Source: Burkholderiales bacterium (GTDB lineage Bacteria; Pseudomonadota; Gammaproteobacteria; Burkholderiales; Burkholderiaceae_C). Taken from it: 64,000 nucleotides of DNA. The DNA is taken from contig JAGWTU010000006.1 in NCBI GenBank assembly GCA_028868825.1, positions 1-64,000 on the forward strand, in the 5' to 3' direction. How positions within the stretch are numbered: the stretch's first letter is position 1; every line of letters starts with the position of its first letter. Both the position numbers and the translations under genes were made by a program. The notes under the pieces are model-generated. The model saw only the letters and a program-made list of their open reading frames with translations. It searched no databases and had not been told where the DNA came from. Below are positions 55,065 through 62,917 of the stretch, in pieces.

Positions 55065-56102
55065 ATGCACATCAAGACCATTGCCGCAGGCCTCTTCACG
55101 ACGGCCCTGCTCTCGGCACCCGCCATGGCCCAGTCGAGCATCACGCTGTACGGCGTGGCCGATCTGTACGCCCAATACGGCAAGGGCGACCGCAACGAAC
55201 TGTCGCTCGAGTCGGGCGGCTATTCGGGTTCGCGCCTGGGCTTCAAGGGCAGCAAGGTCCTCGTCGACAGCCTGACCGCCGTGTTCCAGCTCGAGGCCGG
55301 CATCGCCATCGACAAGGGCGTTTCCAACCAGGGCGGACGGCTGTTTGGCCGCCAGGCCTACGCCGGCGTTTCCGACACCTGGGGCACGCTGACCGCTGGC
55401 CGCCAGTACACGCCCGAATTCCTCGGCATCGACAACGCCGACCCGATGAGCACCGGCGTGGGCAGCGCCGCCAACAGCGGCGTGCTGTCGCTGCTCGTCG
55501 TGCGCGCCGACAACTCGATCGTCTACGCGGCGCCCAAGATGGGCAATGTGTCGATGAGCGCGATGGTCTCGCTGGGCGAGGCCTCGAGCGGCTCGACGGC
55601 CAACGGCAACCTCTATGCGGCGAATGTCGAATACGCCGCCGGCCCGCTCGACCTCAACGTCGTGCTGACCTCGCAGAACCGCGCCACCGACGCCGGCGTC
55701 AACGCCAGCATCGCGCTCGTCACCGGCAGCTACGACCTCGGCAGCGTCAAGCTGATGGGCGGCGTGCAGGGCGTGCGCAAGCCCTCGCGCGTGGCCGGCG
55801 CCAACGATGACCGCAACGAGGTCTTCGCCGGCGTGCAGATCCCCGTCGGCAAGGACCTGATCGCGCTGGCCGGCTATTCGTCACGTGCCCGCAACAGCGG
55901 CAGCGGCATGACGGCCTCGCAGGTCAGCGCCGAGTACATCCACAACGTCACGAAAGAGCTGCTGACCTATTTCACGGTGACCGACATCAAGAACGGCTCG
56001 GCGACGAATTACACGACCGACGGCGCGACGGGTTCGGGTCCTGCCGTCTCGGCGGGCAGGAAGGCGAGCGCGCTGCAGGTGGGATTCCGCTACAAGTTCT
56101 GA
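55065..56102 (+). CDS. General porin, Burkholderiales (gram-negative porin 4) type
   Basis: A 345-residue outer-membrane trimeric-porin protein. Signal peptide ends at AMAQ (about residue 23). The mature start SSITLYGVADLYAQY, then GGYSGSRLGFKGSK, VFQLEAG, GRQAYAGVSDTWGTLTAGRQ, and the C-terminal QVGFRYKF with terminal Phe are hallmarks of the OmpC-like porins of Neisseria and Burkholderia. Its position after the liv genes suggests joint expression to bring amino acids across the outer membrane. It ends before a strong convergent terminator. Confidence 0.96.
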   Translation: MHIKTIAAGLFTTALLSAPAMAQSSITLYGVADLYAQYGKGDRNELSLESGGYSGSRLGFKGSKVLVDSLTAVFQLEAGIAIDKGVSNQGGRLFGRQAYAGVSDTWGTLTAGRQYTPEFLGIDNADPMSTGVGSAANSGVLSLLVVRADNSIVYAAPKMGNVSMSAMVSLGEASSGSTANGNLYAANVEYAAGPLDLNVVLTSQNRATDAGVNASIALVTGSYDLGSVKLMGGVQGVRKPSRVAGANDDRNEVFAGVQIPVGKDLIALAGYSSRARNSGSGMTASQVSAEYIHNVTKELLTYFTVTDIKNGSATNYTTDGATGSGPAVSAGRKASALQVGFRYKF

Positions 56103-56141
56103 CGTCTCGCTTCGGGGCGTGCGGCCGCGCCGCCGCCCCTG

Positions 56142-56172
56142 GGCCGTCCCCGTCACGCTCCCGGGGACGGCC
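56142..56172. terminator. Bidirectional terminator between porin and Lrp-type regulator
   Basis: GGCCGTCCCC (56142-56151) and GGGGACGGCC (56163-56172) form a perfect 10-bp stem with an 11-base loop, centred between two convergent stops (56102 and 56180). No U-tract on either side. Confidence 0.65.
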
Positions 56173-56179
56173 GGCCCGG

Positions 56180-56659
56180 TCATTCATGCATGACATGGCC
56201 CGGCAGCGCACGGTGGACGACATCGCGCAACGCGAAGCTCGACTGGATGCGCGCCACATGCGGCAGCCTCGAGAGCTGCGTCTTGTGCACGCGCTCGAAA
56301 TCCACCAGATCGCGCACCAGCAGGATCAGCAGATAGTCGTCGCGGCCTGACATCAACCAGCAGCGCAGCACGCTGTCGCACAGTCCGACGGCGGTTTCGA
56401 ATTCGATCAGATCCGCCTCGCTCTGCCCCTTGAGCGTGACCTGCACGATCACGGTCGTCTGCAGGCCGAAGGCCGCCGGGTCGATATCGGCGCGGTAGCC
56501 GCGCACGACGCCGGCCTCTTCCAGCGCGCGCTGCCGGCGCGCCACTGCGCTGGGCGACAAGTGCACGGCCTGCGCCAGTTCGACGTGGCTGGCACGGCCC
56601 TGGCGGCTCAATTCCAGCAGCAGCGAACGATCGATCCGGTCGAATGGAGCATCCTGCAT
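56180..56659 (-). CDS. Lrp/AsnC-family transcriptional regulator
   Basis: A 159-residue regulator. N-terminal winged helix-turn-helix (IDRSLLLELSRQGRASHVELAQ, LSPSAVARRQRALEEAGVV) and a C-terminal RAM ligand-sensing domain (SVLRCWLMSGRDDYLLILLVRDLVDFERV). It is divergent from alanine dehydrogenase, with 135 bases between the two starts. Lrp-type regulators next to ald (AldR-like) typically activate it in response to alanine or leucine. Ribosome binding site not obvious. Confidence 0.95.
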   Translation of the reverse strand: MQDAPFDRIDRSLLLELSRQGRASHVELAQAVHLSPSAVARRQRALEEAGVVRGYRADIDPAAFGLQTTVIVQVTLKGQSEADLIEFETAVGLCDSVLRCWLMSGRDDYLLILLVRDLVDFERVHKTQLSRLPHVARIQSSFALRDVVHRALPGHVMHE

Positions 56660-56794
56660 GAGACTGGAGATGGAGGCCGTCGAGACGCTCGTTTATAGCG
56701 CAAGACCTCGTTAAGCACTGTGGAGATTGCTCACAAATCGCTGGCGGTGTGATTCAAACTGGCAGTCTCAAAACAACCCCCCCGGAGACCCATC

Positions 56795-57910
56795 ATGCTG
56801 GTCGGCGTACCCAAAGAGATCAAGGTTCAGGAACACCGCGTCGGTCTGACGCCGATGGCCGTGCGCGAATACACCGCGGCCGGCCACCAGGTGCTGGTGC
56901 AAAGCGGCGCGGGCGGCGGCATCGGCGCCGATGACGCGGCCTACAGGGCCGCCGGGGCGGAGATCGTCTCCGGTGCGGCCGAGGTGTACGCGCGGGCCGG
57001 GATGATCGTCAAGGTCAAGGAGCCGCAGGCGGTGGAGTGGAAGATGCTGCGCCCCGGGCAGATCCTCTTCACCTATCTGCATCTGGCGCCGGATGCGGCA
57101 CAGGCGCGCGGCCTCATCGAATCGGGCTGCATCGCCGTGGCCTATGAAACCGTCACCGACGATCGCGGTGGCCTGCCCTTGCTGGCCCCGATGAGCGAAG
57201 TGGCCGGCCGCCTGGCCATCGAGGCCGCGGCGTTCTCGCTGCGCAAGCCGGCCGGCGGCAAGGGGCTGCTGATGGGCGGCGTGCCCGGCGTGCCGGCGGC
57301 GCGGGTGGTCGTGGTCGGCGGCGGCGTGGTCGGCACGCACGCCGCCCGCATGGCCGCGGGGCTGGGCGCCGAGGTGACGATCCTGGAGCGCAGCCTGCCG
57401 CGGCTGCGCCAATTGGACGAATTGTTCCAGGCCCGCGTGCGCACGCGTTTTTCCAGCGCCGCGAACATCGAGGAGGAAGTGCTGGCCGCCGACGTCGTGG
57501 TCGGCGCGGTGCTGATCCCCGGCGCCAGCGCCCCCCATGTCGTGACGCGCGCCATGCTGCGGCACATGAAGCCCCGCAGCGTCCTCGTGGACGTGTCCAT
57601 CGACCAGGGCGGCTGTTTCGAGACCTCGCGCGCGACCACGCACGACACGCCCACCTACGAGGTCGACGACATCATCCACTACTGCGTGGCCAATATGCCC
57701 GGCGCGGTACCCATGACCTCCAGCCACGCGCTGAACCACGCCACGCTGCCATTCGGCCTGGCGCTGGCGGCGCAGGGAGAACAGGCCCTCGTGCGCGACG
57801 AGCATCTGCGCCGGGGTCTGAACATCCACCGCGGCCGCGTGACCTGCGCACCGGTGGCGCAGGCCCTGGGGCTCGATGCGGTCAGCGCTGAAGCGGCGCT
57901 GGGGATGTAG
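56795..57910 (+). CDS. ald: Alanine dehydrogenase
   Basis: A 371-residue enzyme that reversibly deaminates L-alanine to pyruvate and ammonia with NAD. Substrate residues Arg15 (EHRVG), Lys75 (VKVKEPQ) and His96 (TYLHLAPD) are at the canonical positions, and the Rossmann motif VVVVGGGVVGTHAA lies near 170. Late motifs VDVSIDQGGCFETS and HYCVANMPGAVP are intact. CGGAG precedes the ATG. The Lrp-type gene opposite is the probable regulator; GAGACTG and CAGTCTC half-sites flank the shared intergenic region at 56660 and about 56763. Confidence 0.97.
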   Translation: MLVGVPKEIKVQEHRVGLTPMAVREYTAAGHQVLVQSGAGGGIGADDAAYRAAGAEIVSGAAEVYARAGMIVKVKEPQAVEWKMLRPGQILFTYLHLAPDAAQARGLIESGCIAVAYETVTDDRGGLPLLAPMSEVAGRLAIEAAAFSLRKPAGGKGLLMGGVPGVPAARVVVVGGGVVGTHAARMAAGLGAEVTILERSLPRLRQLDELFQARVRTRFSSAANIEEEVLAADVVVGAVLIPGASAPHVVTRAMLRHMKPRSVLVDVSIDQGGCFETSRATTHDTPTYEVDDIIHYCVANMPGAVPMTSSHALNHATLPFGLALAAQGEQALVRDEHLRRGLNIHRGRVTCAPVAQALGLDAVSAEAALGM

Positions 57911-57959
57911 TCCGGGCGAGACTTGATGGGCGGTCATGCATCGTCGTGACCGACCTCCA

Positions 57960-58332
57960 CACTGCGCAATTCGGTGACGGTGTTCTCGACCGTCGATCTG
58001 CGGGTCATCGCGACCCTGCCGACTCCCGGCGGCGAGAACCCCGATTTCATCGCCTACGACGCCGCCACGCAGCTCGTGCTGGCCTTCAACGGCAAGACCC
58101 GCAATGCGACCGGCCCGTCGCGACCTGGCCGCTGGCCGACTGCGACGAGCCCTCGGCGCTCGCCACCGAGCGCGCGCATCACCGGCTCTTCGCCGGGTGC
58201 CGCGACCGAACGATGGCCGTCGTCGACGGCGGCGACGGTCGCGTGGTTGCCCGTCCGCGGATCGGCGAGGGCGTCGAAGCCAGCGTGCACGACGCCGGTG
58301 ATTTCCGTTGTCGGCGGCGCCCGACGAACTAG
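57960..58332 (+). pseudogene. Broken YncE/YVTN-type beta-propeller gene
   Basis: Two pieces of one propeller protein lie in different frames. The first (from about 57974) reads VFSTVDLRVIATLPTPGGEN and then PDFIAYDAATQLVLAFNGKT. The second (from about 58111) reads VATWPLADCDEPSALATERA and continues HHRLFAGCRDRTMAVVDGGD up to a stop near 58330. Between these motifs intact YncE-like proteins have roughly a further blade, so the join near 58110 is a deletion with frameshift. The N-terminus with its signal peptide and the C-terminal blades are also missing. Ordinary gene decay; no mobile element is visible at the borders. Confidence 0.65.
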
Positions 58333-58362
58333 GGATACGCGGGTCCAGCTCCCGGCTTGCGA

Positions 58363-58392
58363 TTGACACTGACTTCCGTTCCTGTGCATAGT
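58363..58392 (+). promoter_or_regulatory. Sigma-70-type promoter of the PEP-CTERM/lipase/dockerin operon
   Basis: A perfect TTGACA (58363-58368) is followed after 18 bases by CATAGT (58387-58392, 4 of 6 matches to TATAAT), in a locally AT-richer stretch. Transcription would begin near 58399, leaving a leader of about 285 bases before the first large gene. Confidence 0.5.
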
Positions 58393-58408
58393 TAGCCATA
58401 GTCAGAAC

Positions 58409-58558
58409 GCACCCGAGAGGTGCACGTAGCGAAATTGGCGCCGATTCGCTGCCATGGGCACGGTCAGCCCAAAGGCCGCAATAAACGCTGATTCCTGGGG
58501 AGAGAGGGAACCATGTCCGAACCGCCGAACTCGGCGCCATCCTGAATCGGCGGCGCCG
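58409..58558 (+). promoter_or_regulatory. Structured 5' leader with three hairpins
   Basis: Three potential hairpins follow the promoter. The first is GCACC/GGTGC around CGAGA (58409-58423). The second is AGCGAA/TTCGCT (58428-58450). The third is CGGCGCC/GGCGCCG (58532-58558), followed by TCTTT. The third overlaps the stop codon of a short leader frame (58513-58545), an attenuator-like layout. I do not recognise a known riboswitch consensus. Confidence 0.4.
58513..58545 (+). CDS. Possible 10-residue leader peptide
   Basis: ATG followed by nine codons and TGA encodes MSEPPNSAPS. A purine-rich GGGGAGAGAGGGAACC directly precedes the ATG, a better ribosome binding site than that of many full genes here. 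The stop lies inside the loop of the hairpin at 58532-58558. Pro and Ser codons (three each) dominate. It could couple translation to read-through of the hairpin, or be coincidental. Confidence 0.35.
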   Translation: MSEPPNSAPS

Positions 58559-58685
58559 TCTTTCGGGCTCGCTCGCTTGCGTGTCCGGGGCTGTCGCCTT
58601 CCTGCCCGACCTTTGCACCGGTGCGCCTTGCGATCGGGGTGGCGTTGGCGCGCCTGTCGTCTTCATTCGAATTCGGAGCCCATAC

Positions 58686-59624
58686 ATGTCGTACATCGAG
58701 AAGTTCGGTCCGTCGCTGCGCCGGGCAGCGCTGGGTCTGTTGCTGGCGGGTGGTTGCGGTGCGGTCGCCCAGGCCGCTACGGTGAATGTCAGCGCCGTGC
58801 CGACTTCGGTGACGCTGGGCAGCAAGGTGTCGGTCTTCTTCGATGTCTCCCAACTCGCTGCCGACGCGTTGTCGTTGTTCTCGTTCGAGATCCACTACGA
58901 CAGCGCCGTGCTCGGCCTGAGCGGCTTCAGCTTCGTCGATCCGCTCAGTCTGCGCAATGAACTCGACCTGCCCGATCCGGCCTCGCTCGGATTCGCCGGC
59001 GACGTCTCGGCCCAGCCCGGCGGCATCCTCGACGTCTTCGGCCTGTCGGGCAATGCGGCGGCAGTGCTCGACAGCGACCAGGCCGATGCCTTTCGCTTCC
59101 TGACCCTGACGTTCGACACGCTCGCCGTGGCGACGGCCACCACGGTCGACTTGCAGATCGCGACGAGCCTTTTCGGCGACTCGATGGGCAACGCCTTGAA
59201 TGTCGGCTTCAATGCCACGCAGGCGCAGATCGAGATCACTTCCGCGGGCCAGCCAGTGCCCGAGCCGGGCGCGCTGGCGCTGTCGCTGCTGGCGCTGCTC
59301 GCGTCGGCGGCGGTGTCGAGCCGGCGGCGGCTGGCGGCCGCTCTCGCCGGCACCTGCTGCCTGCTGTCCGGTGTCGCCTGGTCGCAGCAGCCACCGCCGC
59401 AGGCCGCGCAGGCCACCACGCCGGCCGTCATGGCCATCGATGCGGTCGTCGTCAAGGTGCAGGGCATGCGCGTGCAGTTGCGCGGCGCCGATGGGCGCGA
59501 ATTCTGGATCTCGACCCGCTCGCAGGTCGATCCTGCCATGGTGGGCAAACGGCTGACCGGGCAGGCCGTCCCGCGCGGCGACACCCTCGTGGTGTCCAGC
59601 CCCGCCTACGCCGCCGCTCCCTGA
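58686..59624 (+). CDS. PEP-CTERM protein with cohesin-like domain and unusual C-terminal extension
   Basis: A 312-residue exported protein. Signal peptide ends at AQAA (about residue 31). Residues 32-185 form a cohesin-like beta domain (VTLGSKVSVFFDVSQL, FSFEIHYDSAVLGLSGF). A PEP-CTERM sorting signal follows: PVPEP at 190-194, a hydrophobic helix and SSRRR at about 211-215. In ordinary PEP-CTERM proteins the chain ends there. Here the frame continues for about 97 residues, first with a second hydrophobic stretch ending VAWSQQ, then a small domain (AIDAVVVKVQGMRVQLRGAD). A GTG at 59313 inside the frame could start a separate secreted protein. The lipase gene follows after 19 bases. Confidence 0.75.
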   Translation: MSYIEKFGPSLRRAALGLLLAGGCGAVAQAATVNVSAVPTSVTLGSKVSVFFDVSQLAADALSLFSFEIHYDSAVLGLSGFSFVDPLSLRNELDLPDPASLGFAGDVSAQPGGILDVFGLSGNAAAVLDSDQADAFRFLTLTFDTLAVATATTVDLQIATSLFGDSMGNALNVGFNATQAQIEITSAGQPVPEPGALALSLLALLASAAVSSRRRLAAALAGTCCLLSGVAWSQQPPPQAAQATTPAVMAIDAVVVKVQGMRVQLRGADGREFWISTRSQVDPAMVGKRLTGQAVPRGDTLVVSSPAYAAAP

Positions 59625-59643
59625 AATACACCGAGGGTCGAAC

Positions 59644-61173
59644 ATGATCGAAAAGCTGCTGTTGCGCTGTGGCGCCGCGCTCGCGCTCGTCGCATGCCCG
59701 TCGTGGTCCGCGGCGCAGACCTCGTCGCCGTTTCCGCCGCCGGCCCAGGACATGGGCAAATACGTGATCAATTCGGGTTCGGGCCTCGACACCGGTTGCA
59801 CGTTCCGCAGCGGCGGGCCGCTGCTCATCCGCTTCGCGGTGCCGTCGCCGGTGAACGAAACCCAGCTGAATGCCGACGGCACGCTCAAGGACCCCGGCGG
59901 CATGGTCGCGGCCAAGGTCGTCGGCCAGCGCGCCAAGATCTCCTTTCCGGTCTACGACGTCGACGACAAGGCGGTCACCGACGGCACCTACGCGCCCGAG
60001 ATCGACTACCTGTCGTGGAACGGGCAGTACATCAAGACGCTGGCCGGTTTCAACAACACCTGGGTCAATGATTCGTTCGAAGTCGATATCAGCCAGGTCA
60101 AGTTCTACGTGCCCGGCAAGACGAATGTCGTCAACGAATTCCGCGTCGACATCGACCAGGGCAATATCGGCAATGGCGAATACTGGTGCACGGCCATCGA
60201 CTGGGTCGGCATCGAGTACGACGCCGCCTTCCCGTTCGTGCTGGCGCACGGCATCAGCGCCGGCGCGACGACCTGGGACCCCGCCGACTCGCCGGGTGTG
60301 CTCGACGAGCTCAACAAGCGCGGCGTCGTCTACACCCGCTTCTCGACGCCCGACCCGAACGGTTCGGTGGCGGCCAATGCGGCCTATCTGAAGGGGCAGA
60401 TCCAGGCCTTCCTGGACCCCTACAAGGCCAAGAAGGTGAACCTGATCGCCCACAGCAAGGGCGGCCTCGACTCGCAGATGCTCGCGGCGCTGGCGCCGCC
60501 GGACTTCGAGGTGCTGTCGCTGGGCACGCTGTCGACGCCGCATCGCGGCTCCGTGGTCGCCGACCTGACGCTGCTGCAGCGCGCGGTGGCCGACATCTAC
60601 ATCAACAACGGCAGCGATCCGAACGGCTACGCGCAACAGTTCGTCACCAGCACGCTGGCCGGCTTCTCGGGCGGATTCGGCCTCGGACCGCAGCCGCCCG
60701 GCATCTACGACCTGACGACGCAGAACTCGAACGCGGCGATCATCGCCGGGGTGCGCGGCAACGTCGACAACACGAACACGATCGGGGCCGACGCCGGACC
60801 GAACTGCTCGCGGGCGCCGACCAACGCCGAGATCGACCCGATGAATCCGGCCTCGAGCGTGCCGCTGCTGGGCACCTATGTCTACAACCGGCTGCGGCTG
60901 GCGTATCAATCGATCTGCAGCTATTCGTCGGGCGTGCAGGTCAGCTTCCAGGTCCTGCCGTCGCTCGACCCGACGCTGCCGCCGACCACGGTCATGACCT
61001 ACGCCACGGTGCAGAACGCCGCGGCCAATCCGAACGACATCGTCGTCGGCGTGCGCAGCGCCAACCCGGGCTACGGCACGCCGCTGGGCGACAGCGCGTC
61101 GACCAATCACACCACGGTCAAGAGCTCGGGCAATGTGCACAAGCTGCTCGACAAATCCATTCCGCTGCGCTGA
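59644..61173 (+). CDS. Secreted alpha/beta-hydrolase, lipase-like
   Basis: A 509-residue exported protein with a signal peptide (cleavage near SAAQT, about residue 25). A beta-rich N-terminal region of about 170 residues is followed by a lipase-type core: FPFVLAHGISAGATTWD (oxyanion region), and VNLIAHSKGGLDSQM with the nucleophile Ser in AHSKGG. The catalytic His is probably in the C-terminal NHTTVKSSGNVHKLL. It resembles triacylglycerol lipases and PGAP1-like esterases; the substrate is unknown. It sits between the cohesin-like and the dockerin gene, so it may function on or near the cell surface with them. Confidence 0.8.
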   Translation: MIEKLLLRCGAALALVACPSWSAAQTSSPFPPPAQDMGKYVINSGSGLDTGCTFRSGGPLLIRFAVPSPVNETQLNADGTLKDPGGMVAAKVVGQRAKISFPVYDVDDKAVTDGTYAPEIDYLSWNGQYIKTLAGFNNTWVNDSFEVDISQVKFYVPGKTNVVNEFRVDIDQGNIGNGEYWCTAIDWVGIEYDAAFPFVLAHGISAGATTWDPADSPGVLDELNKRGVVYTRFSTPDPNGSVAANAAYLKGQIQAFLDPYKAKKVNLIAHSKGGLDSQMLAALAPPDFEVLSLGTLSTPHRGSVVADLTLLQRAVADIYINNGSDPNGYAQQFVTSTLAGFSGGFGLGPQPPGIYDLTTQNSNAAIIAGVRGNVDNTNTIGADAGPNCSRAPTNAEIDPMNPASSVPLLGTYVYNRLRLAYQSICSYSSGVQVSFQVLPSLDPTLPPTTVMTYATVQNAAANPNDIVVGVRSANPGYGTPLGDSASTNHTTVKSSGNVHKLLDKSIPLR

Positions 61174-61188
61174 GTCCGGAGGCGAGCC

Positions 61189-62901
61189 GTGAAATTGAAC
61201 CTGTTGAAGAATCTGACCGCCCGCGGTGGCTGGCGTCGTCTGGGCACGGCGCTGGCGCTGACCGCGATGCTCGCGCTGCAGCCCGAGGCGCAGGCCGCCA
61301 GCGGCTGGGTCAACACCGGCGCGGGAACCACCCTCGTCGGTCGCATCGATGTCGGACAGACCCAGGTCGACGTGCCTATTGCCGTGTCCGCGATGAACAG
61401 CCTGCAACTGCAGGCCATCGTGCCGGTGCCGGGCGCGACGATCACGCTGCTGGATCCGAACGGCGCCACCGTCGTCGCGCCGAACGACCCCGGGCTGTCC
61501 TACGCCGACGGGCAATCGCTGTCGCCGCCGCTGCCCGGCGGCGCGTACATCACCCCCGTGGTGACCAACCCGGTCGACGGCAACTGGGTGCTGCGCGCCC
61601 GTTTCCCGGCGGCACCGACGAAGACGATCGCGCTCGTCACCGTGCAGGCGGCCAGTGCGTACCAGGTCGGACTCGTGCAGACGGGCCAGACCTACTATGT
61701 CGGCCAGCCGGTGCCGCTGGGCCTGCTGGCGGTGCACAACGGCGCGCCGATCAGCGGCCTGCAGCCGACCGCCGTGATCTCCAAGGACGGCGCCGCGCTG
61801 GTCAACGTCGACCTCGTCGACGACGGCCGAGCCGACGGCTACGACGGCCTCGCCAACGACGGCATCTACAGCACCGGCGTGAAGTTCAACAGCACCGGCC
61901 GCTACCTGATCGAGGCCCGCGTGACGATCCCCGTGGCCGGCGGTTCGATCACCCGCACCGCGGCCGGCTTCGTCGACGTGGTGCCGCGCAATTACGCGCT
62001 GAACGCGGTGACCGGCGGATTCAGCACCGGCGCCGGCGGCTGCATCGCGCAATTGAACGTGAACGCGAACGCCACCGTCCAGCGCGCCGGCACCTACAGC
62101 ACGGCGGCGACGCTGCGCGGACCCGACGGCCACACGCTGGTCAAGCGTACGAACAATCTGCTGGCGTCGCCGGGCACCTTCGACGCCACGGTCGCCTTCA
62201 CGAGCAGGGAGGTGCGCAGCCATTTCGTCCAGGGCGGCGCGTTCACGATCGATCCGCTGGAGGTCGTCTCCGTGGCGAACGACATCTCGATGCTCGAGGT
62301 GCGCAGCCATTCGGCCTATATCTTCCCGAATTTCGCGCTCGCGCAATTCTGCGTCGACCCGATCGAGGTCGGCCTGTCGGCATCGGTAGTGCCGGTGCTG
62401 CGCGCGCCCTTCATCGGCCAGCTCAATTTCGCGCTGCCGATCAGCGTCACGGCATCCGGCAACTACCAGATCTCGTTCAAGATCACCGACGCGCTCGGCC
62501 AGCAGGTCGGCCAGTTCGCGGTCAACCAGTTCCTGTCGGCGGGCAATGTCAACACCATCGCCGCGCAGGTGCCGGCCGCGATGCTGCAGGTCTCCGACGG
62601 TCCGTTCAACGTCGAGTCGGTGCTGGTGGTCGGGGCGGGGAATTCGGCGCAGGCCTCGCGGGTTCCCGTGGCCGCCAGCGGCTATTCCCGCTGGCAGTTC
62701 TTCCCGACGATCACCGGCGACCTCAACGGCGACGGCAGCGTCGATGCCGCCGACCGCGACATCCTGCTGTCGTTCCGCAATGCGCAGCCGATGGTGCCGG
62801 GCGACCGCCGCGATCTCAACGGCGACGGCAAGATCGACCTGCTCGACGCGCGGCTGATCGTGCTGCGCGCCTGCAAGAGCCCGAACTGCCCGCGCAACTG
62901 A
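61189..62901 (+). CDS. Secreted multidomain protein with C-terminal type I dockerin
   Basis: A 570-residue exported protein. Signal peptide ends near PEAQAA (about 37). Several beta-sandwich domains follow (IDVGQTQVDVPIAVS, ATITLLDPNGATV, DGRADGYDGLANDGIYS), resembling the 'choice-of-anchor'/adhesion-type repeats. The C-terminal 60 residues form a dockerin with two calcium loops, DLNGDGSVDAADRD and DLNGDGKIDLLDAR. GTG start with GGAGG eight bases upstream. Dockerins bind cohesins, and a cohesin-like protein is encoded two genes upstream in the same operon. The N-terminal half is paralogous to the convergent gene that follows. Confidence 0.85.
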   Translation: MKLNLLKNLTARGGWRRLGTALALTAMLALQPEAQAASGWVNTGAGTTLVGRIDVGQTQVDVPIAVSAMNSLQLQAIVPVPGATITLLDPNGATVVAPNDPGLSYADGQSLSPPLPGGAYITPVVTNPVDGNWVLRARFPAAPTKTIALVTVQAASAYQVGLVQTGQTYYVGQPVPLGLLAVHNGAPISGLQPTAVISKDGAALVNVDLVDDGRADGYDGLANDGIYSTGVKFNSTGRYLIEARVTIPVAGGSITRTAAGFVDVVPRNYALNAVTGGFSTGAGGCIAQLNVNANATVQRAGTYSTAATLRGPDGHTLVKRTNNLLASPGTFDATVAFTSREVRSHFVQGGAFTIDPLEVVSVANDISMLEVRSHSAYIFPNFALAQFCVDPIEVGLSASVVPVLRAPFIGQLNFALPISVTASGNYQISFKITDALGQQVGQFAVNQFLSAGNVNTIAAQVPAAMLQVSDGPFNVESVLVVGAGNSAQASRVPVAASGYSRWQFFPTITGDLNGDGSVDAADRDILLSFRNAQPMVPGDRRDLNGDGKIDLLDARLIVLRACKSPNCPRN

Positions 62902-62917
62902 TCGATGCGGCCCGCGC

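Noticed and set aside
58437-58452. TGGCGCCGATTCGCTGCC upstream of the PEP-CTERM gene considered as a sigma-54 promoter
   Set aside because: The GG and GC elements are 12 rather than 10 bases apart, which sigma-54 does not tolerate.
58464-58560. Known riboswitch (cyclic-di-GMP or cobalamin type) in the PEP-CTERM leader
   Set aside because: No conserved core sequence of these classes could be matched by eye. Kept only as an unclassified structured leader.
59452-62346. A 964-codon minus-strand open frame opposite the lipase and dockerin genes
   Set aside because: The plus strand has signal peptides, a lipase nucleophile motif and a dockerin. The antisense product has no recognisable domain.
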